Positions 31,339 through 36,718 of a stretch of DNA of 36,718 nucleotides are shown here, piece after piece. The notes beneath the pieces were generated by a model. It saw only the letters and a program-made list of their open reading frames with translations, made no database searches and was not told the DNA's origin. The DNA is taken from the NCBI GenBank assembly GCA_029979325.1, contig JAPOHS010000003.1, forward strand, positions 1 to 36,718. The letters are read 5' to 3'. How positions within the stretch are numbered: the first letter of the stretch is position 1; every line of letters begins with the position of its first letter. Both the position numbers and the translations under genes were made by a program. Source of the stretch: Pseudomonadota bacterium. GTDB taxonomy: Bacteria > Pseudomonadota > Gammaproteobacteria > UBA11654.

Positions 31339-33791
31339 TAAACTACGATGTTAACCAACTTTTCAGGTATGACGATAACTTTCTTAATTTCATTTCCTTC
31401 AATGAAGCGCATAACTTTTTCATCAGATAATGCCATTGATTTTAATTCATCCTCGCCAATCGAAGCGTCCACTTCAAGTTTGGCTCTCAATTTGCCATTG
31501 ACCTGAACCACAATCAGAGATGTTTCGCTTTTCAAGAGACTGGGGTCAAATTTTGGCCATTGTGCATCAATAATCGGCTGATCATGATTAATATCCAGCC
31601 AAAGCTGATGGCAAATATGTGGAACGATCGGTGAGAGCAACAATAATATGCTTTCAATTGCCTCTTTGATTGCTTGACGATCCAGTTCATCATTGACACT
31701 GAAAGCTGAAACTTCGTTGACAAGCTCCATGACTGCTGCAATTGCGGTATTGAAAGTATATCTCCTTCCAATATCATCTGTGACCTTTGAAATCGTTTGA
31801 TGCGTTTTTCTTCTCAACTTATTTTGGTTTTCATTAAACTCTTCATTTGACGCGATATCAGAAATATCTTTTATGGAGTCCTGATGAGTTTTTATCAGCT
31901 TCCATAACTTTTTTAAAAACCGATATGAGCCATTGATTGCTGTATCTGACCACTCTAAAGATTGCTCTGGAGGAGAAGTAAACATCATGAACAAACGAAC
32001 CGTATCTGCGCCGTAATTCTGAATCATTTCTTCAGGATCAACTGTGTTACCTAAAGATTTTGACATCTTTGCGCCATCATTTAGCACCATGCCTTGAGTT
32101 AAAAGCCTTTTAAAAGGCTCATTTCCTTCAACAAGACCCTCATCTCGAAGGAGCTTATGATAGAACCTTGCATATAGAAGGTGCAAGATTGCATGCTCAA
32201 TTCCACCAATGTATAGGTCAACTGGAAGCCAATATTTGGCTCTCTGATCCAACATCGCTTCATCAGAATCGCTTGAACAAAATCTAGCGTAGTACCAGGA
32301 AGACTCCATAAAAGTATCGAATGTATCTGTTTCACGAACCAATCGAATATCTCTATCATTCACCTCATAGAAATCACTCATTGTCTTCAATGGAGAATGA
32401 ACTCCATCAAACTCTACCTCTTCTGGTAAAGAGACAGGAAGATTTTCATCAGACTCTGTAACAAGATCGCCATGCTCATTTGTCAACACTGGTATTGGAG
32501 CACCCCAATATCTTTGCCTAGAGACCAGCCAGTCTCTTAAACGATAATTGATGACTTTCTTTGCTGCATTCTTTTCAGTCAGTAACTCTCCTATTTGATC
32601 TTTTGCTTGTGCTGAATTGGCTCCATCATAATTTCCTGAATTAAAAAGGATCCCTTCTTCTATATAGGCTTCTTTGTTGAAATCATGGCTTGAATCTTTG
32701 TCATGTGATCTTATTACAGGCTGAATAAGTAAATCATATTTTCTGGCAAAATCATGGTCTCTTTGATCATGGGCAGGCACAGACATGATGGAACCCGTTC
32801 CATAGGTCATCAGAACAAAGTTTGCAGTCCATACTGGGATCTCTTCACCATTGATGGGATTAATTGCATTGAAGCCGAGAGGAACACCTTTCTTTTCCAT
32901 TTTCTCCAAAGCTTCTTCAGATACTGCTTGCGATTTTGTATCTTCTAAAAATTGTTGCACGTTCTCATCTGAGCTGGCTATTTCCTGAACGATCGGATGC
33001 TCTGGAGCCAATGCAAGATAGGTTGCACCAAAGAGTGTATCTGTTCTGGTGGTGTAAACACTGATCGTTGTATCTAAGTGAGGAATCTCAAAGTCGATTT
33101 CATAGCCTTCTGATCGACCAATCCAATTTCTCTGCATGACTTTGACTTGTTCTGGCCAGTCTAGATCATCCAGCCCTTCGAGAAGCTCCTCGCAGTAATC
33201 CGTTATTCTAAGAAACCATTGGGGCATATTTCTTCGCTCAATGGTTGCTCCAGATCTCCAACCTTTGCCATCAATCACTTGCTCATTTGCGAGAACGGTA
33301 TTCTCCACGGGGTCCCAATTGACTATGGCATCACTTCGATATGCGATCCCCTTCTCAAATAAACGGGTAAACATCCATTGCTCCCATCTATAGTAATCAG
33401 GATCGCAAGTAGCAAGTTCTCTGCTCCAGTCATACCCAAAACCGAGCATCTTTAACTGATACTTCATATATTCGATGTTTTGCCTGGTCCACTTTGATGG
33501 AGCCATATTATTTTTTATTGCTGCGCCCTCAGCTGGCAAACCAAAAGCATCCCATCCCATGGGCTGCAGCACATTCTTTCCATGCATTCTTTGATATCTA
33601 GATACGACATCGCCGATTGTATAATTTCTTACATGGCCCATATGCAATCGACCACTCGGGTAAGGAAACATGCAAAGACAGTAATATTTTTCCTTCTCTT
33701 GATCTTCTACGGACTCAAAAACTCTCTCATCCTCCCAATAATTCTGGGCTGATTCCTCTATTTCTCTTGGATTATATTTTGAATCAATCAT
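31338..33791 (-). CDS. leuS: Leucyl-tRNA synthetase
   Basis: This is an 817-residue class I synthetase, somewhat shorter than E. coli LeuRS (860). HIGH motif: PYPSGRLHMGHVRNYTIGD (about 43-61). The CP1 editing domain holds TTRTDTLFGATYLALAPEHP (about 247-266). KMSKS: GAKMSKSLGNTVDP (about 576-589). A C-terminal anticodon-binding domain and the tail NGKLRAKLEVDA follow. It lies 2 nt after lnt and overlaps lptE by 1 nt. All catalytic motifs are intact; the size difference is normal variation in insertions. Confidence 0.97.
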   Translation of the reverse strand: MIDSKYNPREIEESAQNYWEDERVFESVEDQEKEKYYCLCMFPYPSGRLHMGHVRNYTIGDVVSRYQRMHGKNVLQPMGWDAFGLPAEGAAIKNNMAPSKWTRQNIEYMKYQLKMLGFGYDWSRELATCDPDYYRWEQWMFTRLFEKGIAYRSDAIVNWDPVENTVLANEQVIDGKGWRSGATIERRNMPQWFLRITDYCEELLEGLDDLDWPEQVKVMQRNWIGRSEGYEIDFEIPHLDTTISVYTTRTDTLFGATYLALAPEHPIVQEIASSDENVQQFLEDTKSQAVSEEALEKMEKKGVPLGFNAINPINGEEIPVWTANFVLMTYGTGSIMSVPAHDQRDHDFARKYDLLIQPVIRSHDKDSSHDFNKEAYIEEGILFNSGNYDGANSAQAKDQIGELLTEKNAAKKVINYRLRDWLVSRQRYWGAPIPVLTNEHGDLVTESDENLPVSLPEEVEFDGVHSPLKTMSDFYEVNDRDIRLVRETDTFDTFMESSWYYARFCSSDSDEAMLDQRAKYWLPVDLYIGGIEHAILHLLYARFYHKLLRDEGLVEGNEPFKRLLTQGMVLNDGAKMSKSLGNTVDPEEMIQNYGADTVRLFMMFTSPPEQSLEWSDTAINGSYRFLKKLWKLIKTHQDSIKDISDIASNEEFNENQNKLRRKTHQTISKVTDDIGRRYTFNTAIAAVMELVNEVSAFSVNDELDRQAIKEAIESILLLLSPIVPHICHQLWLDINHDQPIIDAQWPKFDPSLLKSETSLIVVQVNGKLRAKLEVDASIGEDELKSMALSDEKVMRFIEGNEIKKVIVIPEKLVNIVV

Positions 33792-33793
33792 TT

Positions 33794-35293
33794 TTAATTT
33801 TTAAAACGAAGCATACCTATTATTACCCCCATTGTCATAAGGAAAATACTGAGAAGTAATGAAAAAGCATCCCCCCAAAGCATGTAAGGAGTTCGGCCTT
33901 CCATCGAAAAGAAATTGCCCGTAATCACTGAGTATTCATGGGGGGCAGAGGTCTCATGTATCCTACCTTTAGGGCCAATGATTGCACTGATTCCTGTATT
34001 GGTTGATCGGAGAAGATATCTTCCACTTTCTATTGCTCTCATTCTAGACATTTGCAAATGCTGTGCAGAGGCAATCGACTTACCGAACCATGCATTATTC
34101 GTGATGTTTATTAATACATCTGATTGTGGAAAGAAATCCAGCATGTCAGAACCAAAAATATCTTCATAACAGATAGAGGGAGCCATTCTAAGATTGCCTA
34201 AATTAAATGGTTGTTGGTCTTGCTTTCCTTTTGCGATGTCTCTACTTGGCAGATCCATAGATCGCATCCAAGAACGGATGCCTTCTGTCACAGGAAAATA
34301 CTCACCAAAGGGAACCAGATGTCTCTTTTGGTATATATTCTCCTCTTCACCTAGGCTGATCATTGAATTAAAAACTTGACCATTTTGGTCCTGAGTATTG
34401 ATTCCTAAAATTAACATTTGTATGTCTTTCTCTATCGCTTTCGTTTCAAGATACCCCAAGTACTCCTCAACGTTTCTTTTTAGAGATGGAATGGCCACTT
34501 CAGGCCAAATCACCAAATCCGTTCCTTCTAAATCGCTTAAACTGTTTGCATAGAGAGTGAGTGTATTTTCGAATTCGCTTCTTAGCCATTTCTTATCCTG
34601 CTCAATATTTCCTTGGACAAGTGCAACACGATAGGGAGAGTCATTTGATTTATATGTCCAATTTACCTCGCCAAGGAGATAACTAGAGATGGTTAAGAAA
34701 ACTATAATTAAACCACCTAAAACTCTTTTATTGAGGAAGAAAAGCAATATTGCAGATGAAGCTATTGCCATCATCATCGACACCAAAAAAACTCCGCCAA
34801 TAGGTGCCCAACTAGAAATAAGGCTGGCACTTTCCATATAGCCTAAACTGAACCATGGAAAGCCGGTTAAAAAGTAACCTCGCAATATTTCCAAAAATGT
34901 CCATAGTGAAGGAGCAATCAGAAGAAGGGAGATCCATTCATTGGCAATTTTTCTATGAAATTTTACAAAAATAAACCCAAATACAGAATGAAATAAAGAG
35001 AGATAAATAGACAAGATTATTATGAGTAAAATGGCAAGTATTTTCGGCGCCCCGCTCACTACATGAACACTGATGTACAACCAATACAAACCAGTGCAAT
35101 ACAGAAAGAATCCAAAGAGAAAAAACAGTAAAGCAGCTCTTCTCTCATCAAGATTTAATGCAAAATAAAATAAAACGGAGACAGTCAATAATCCAATAAA
35201 CTGGTATCCAAATGGTTCAAAACCTAGCAAGTATGAGAGTGAAAGAGCAATAGAGCTAAGATAAAATTTAGATCCTGATAGTTGATGAATCAA
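33794..35293 (-). CDS. lnt: Apolipoprotein N-acyltransferase
   Basis: This is a 499-residue inner-membrane enzyme that adds the third acyl chain to lipoproteins. Six to seven membrane segments cover about 10-205 and one lies near the C-terminus (about 470-495). The nitrilase-fold periplasmic domain has the triad E265 (VIWPEVAIP), K323 (YQKRHLVPFGEYFP) and C375 (PSICYEDIFG). These match E. coli E267, K335 and C387. Translation starts at TTG (35291-35293), which overlaps the corC stop as TTGA. No ATG lies near enough downstream to keep the first membrane segment. Confidence 0.95.
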   Translation of the reverse strand: MIHQLSGSKFYLSSIALSLSYLLGFEPFGYQFIGLLTVSVLFYFALNLDERRAALLFFLFGFFLYCTGLYWLYISVHVVSGAPKILAILLIIILSIYLSLFHSVFGFIFVKFHRKIANEWISLLLIAPSLWTFLEILRGYFLTGFPWFSLGYMESASLISSWAPIGGVFLVSMMMAIASSAILLFFLNKRVLGGLIIVFLTISSYLLGEVNWTYKSNDSPYRVALVQGNIEQDKKWLRSEFENTLTLYANSLSDLEGTDLVIWPEVAIPSLKRNVEEYLGYLETKAIEKDIQMLILGINTQDQNGQVFNSMISLGEEENIYQKRHLVPFGEYFPVTEGIRSWMRSMDLPSRDIAKGKQDQQPFNLGNLRMAPSICYEDIFGSDMLDFFPQSDVLINITNNAWFGKSIASAQHLQMSRMRAIESGRYLLRSTNTGISAIIGPKGRIHETSAPHEYSVITGNFFSMEGRTPYMLWGDAFSLLLSIFLMTMGVIIGMLRFKN

Positions 35294-36090
35294 TCTAGAA
35301 TAACCTCGATGCTTGATAATTTTCTATCATCAGCATCAAGGATTCTGAATGTACAATTTTCAACCTTAATACTTTCTTCTATTTGAGGAAGTTTTCCCTG
35401 CAGTTTAATTATCATTCCACCAAGTGTGTCGTAGTCTTGATCCAGAAATTCAGTTTCAAAATAATCATTAAAATCTTCAATTCTTATTAAAGCTTCTACA
35501 ATATATTTCTTATGCCCAATCTCCTTAATCATCGGCACATCTTCAGGGTCATACTCGTCCTCTATGTCACCGACAATTTGCTCAAGCACATCTTCAATCG
35601 TGAGCAACCCGGCTATTCTTCCATATTCATCGACAACAATCGCCATATGATTTCTGCTTTTTCTGAATTCTTTTAAGAGTATTTGCAATTGCTTACTTTC
35701 AGGAATAAACGTTGCAGTTCTGAGGCACTTATTTAGCTGAAAGTCAGCTTGATTTGTTTGAGAGAATCTTAAAAGATCTTTTGCAAGCAAAATACCAATC
35801 ACTTCGTCTTTATTATCACCGATAACAGGAAATCGTGAATGGCCTGATTCTATAATGATTTGAAGCATTTGATCAATGCTCATCTCATCATCGAGAAGGA
35901 TCATATTTGATCTCGGTATCATAATATCTCTGACCTGAAGATTTGATACCTCAATCACACCTTCGATCATCTTAATCTGGTCTTTGCCCAGAAGATTACT
36001 CCACTTATCAGAGCGAATGAGTGAGTAAAAACCATCTGAATCATTCTTACTTTTTTGGAAAAAGCTTTTAATACTGGCAACTAAATTCAT
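35290..36090 (-). CDS. corC: CorC/YbeX CBS-pair protein
   Basis: This is a 266-residue cytoplasmic protein with two CBS domains (about 50-175: VRDIMIPRSNM opens the first, VVDEYGRIAGLLTIEDVLEQIVGDI closes the second). A C-terminal CorC/HlyC domain follows (about 188-266). It lacks the membrane domain of larger CorB relatives, as is normal for YbeX. It is linked to magnesium/cobalt handling and, more recently, to ribosome maturation with YbeY and YbeZ. It overlaps ybeY by 4 nt and lnt by 4 nt, the standard order. Confidence 0.94.
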   Translation of the reverse strand: MNLVASIKSFFQKSKNDSDGFYSLIRSDKWSNLLGKDQIKMIEGVIEVSNLQVRDIMIPRSNMILLDDEMSIDQMLQIIIESGHSRFPVIGDNKDEVIGILLAKDLLRFSQTNQADFQLNKCLRTATFIPESKQLQILLKEFRKSRNHMAIVVDEYGRIAGLLTIEDVLEQIVGDIEDEYDPEDVPMIKEIGHKKYIVEALIRIEDFNDYFETEFLDQDYDTLGGMIIKLQGKLPQIEESIKVENCTFRILDADDRKLSSIEVILD

Positions 36091-36554
36091 GACATCACCG
36101 ATTCCAATATTTTATTAGTCAGTTCATTCATCTCATACTCCTCCTGATCATCTTGATGATCGTAACCGATCAAATGAAGAAAACCATGAACGATCATATG
36201 TGCAAAATGATCTTTTACTGATTTATTTAAATCATCTGATTCATCTTGTACTACAGGATAGCAAACAACAATATCCCCGAGTGTTGGTGCCTCAATCCCC
36301 AACTCATTTTCCTTTTCTGGATCACCCACAAAAGCAAGAACATTTGTGGGGGCATTCTTCTTTTTGAATTTCTTATTAATCTCAGTTCCCTCTTCTCTGC
36401 CAACGATTCTTATATTGACCGAAACATTGAAATCATAAGTCCTACTTGACTCCTCATAAGCGGCCAATATCGCATCCTTTATAAGCTCATTTGATATGGT
36501 TGTTGAAATACGATGAACTGACTGTATCTCTATATTCCCAGCTGATATGGTCAT
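36087..36554 (-). CDS. ybeY: Endoribonuclease YbeY
   Basis: This is a 155-residue metal-dependent RNase involved in 16S rRNA 3' end maturation and ribosome quality control. The zinc site [11 protein letters not shown] (H123, H127, H133) is complete. [10 protein letters not shown] and [10 protein letters not shown] are the other conserved segments. Length matches the family. It overlaps ybeZ and corC by 4 nt each (ATGA). Confidence 0.97.
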   Translation of the reverse strand: MTISAGNIEIQSVHRISTTISNELIKDAILAAYEESSRTYDFNVSVNIRIVGREEGTEINKKFKKKNAPTNVLAFVGDPEKENELGIEAPTLGDIVVCYPVVQDESDDLNKSVKDHFAHMIVHGFLHLIGYDHQDDQEEYEMNELTNKILESVMS

Positions 36555-36718
36555 TTGCTGTCTTTGTTCTTTTCATATGCCTCTACAATTTCTTGCACAA
36601 TTCGGTGTCTGACGACGTCTTTATGAGAAAAATGAACAGAAGCAATCTTCTCTATGTCTGACACAACGCTTAACGCATGCTCAAGACCAGATTTCTTTTC
36701 CGTGGGTAAATCAATCTG
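36551..36718 (-). CDS. ybeZ: PhoH-like ATPase YbeZ, C-terminal end only
   Basis: These are the last 55 residues of a gene that runs off the right edge. The sequence [20 protein letters not shown] followed by [18 protein letters not shown] is the C-terminal end of YbeZ/PhoH-like ATPases. The stop TGA at 36551-36553 overlaps the ybeY start (ATGA), giving the standard ybeZ-ybeY-corC-lnt order. The ATP-binding part lies outside the window. Confidence 0.93.
   Translation of the reverse strand, partial: QIDLPTEKKSGLEHALSVVSDIEKIASVHFSHKDVVRHRIVQEIVEAYEKNKDSK

Noticed and set aside
1..36718. CRISPR arrays, insertion sequences, tRNAs, prophage or integron features
   Set aside because: None seen on reading both strands. 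Gene content is housekeeping with no transposase, integrase or regular direct-repeat array.

Overview
The window reads as a piece of an AT-rich, compact gammaproteobacterial chromosome, probably from a free-living marine lineage with a small genome. The main signs are the zapA-6S RNA-fau (ygfA) arrangement, the ybeZ-ybeY-corC-lnt-leuS-lptE run, the yhdP/nit/tldD neighbourhood, rsfS-rlmH, and a UPF0149 gene next to pepP. Lineage is inferred from gene order and protein family only. Genes are packed very tightly, with many 1-11 nt overlaps and several convergent pairs that touch. I see no tRNA, rRNA, insertion sequence, prophage or CRISPR array, and no gap over 300 bases without a gene. The longest gap between coding genes, about 200 bases, holds a 6S RNA.

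Layout. 1-2143 (minus): two exported S9-family serine peptidases, the second cut by the window edge. 2225-3558: a divergent pair of small exported proteins (CIA30 domain; DUF3108-like). 3617-8352 (plus): a TetR regulator, a membrane-fusion protein and an RND pump, behind a promoter that overlaps a clear palindromic operator. 8313-11082 (minus): a PfkB/adenosine-kinase-like enzyme, pepP and a ygfB-like gene. 11152-14075 (plus): a zapB-like coiled-coil gene, zapA, 6S RNA, fau, rpiA and a Tat-exported aldo/keto reductase. 14078-15657 (minus): rpe-rplM-rpsI. Then purC (plus); pmbA followed by a secreted beta-propeller protein and a secreted three-repeat protein (minus); purE (plus); and a minus-strand block yhdP-like, nit, tldD.

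23701-27534 (minus): cysS, sufE, yidD, holA, rsfS, rlmH. 27618-30268 (plus): hisI, a 2-oxoglutarate/Fe(II) oxygenase and a NupC-type nucleoside transporter. 30269-36718 (minus): ybeZ (partial), ybeY, corC, lnt, leuS, lptE, tdk. Most content is housekeeping: translation, ribosome maturation, cell division, lipoprotein and LPS assembly, purine synthesis and nucleoside salvage.

Most worth a second look: (1) a YhdP-like AsmA-family protein of only 392 residues in the conserved yhdP-nit-tldD position; (2) a secreted pair downstream of pmbA, made of an AztD-like beta-propeller and a small protein with three 35-residue repeats carrying His and Asp in exact register; (3) promoters of the zapB-like gene and purC whose predicted start sites fall on the ATG, suggesting leaderless mRNAs; (4) a 28-bp operator on the tetR-RND promoter; (5) a HisI with an Asp in place of a normal zinc-ligand Cys; and (6) the break-up of the familiar leuS-lptE-holA-nadD-rsfS-rlmH order.
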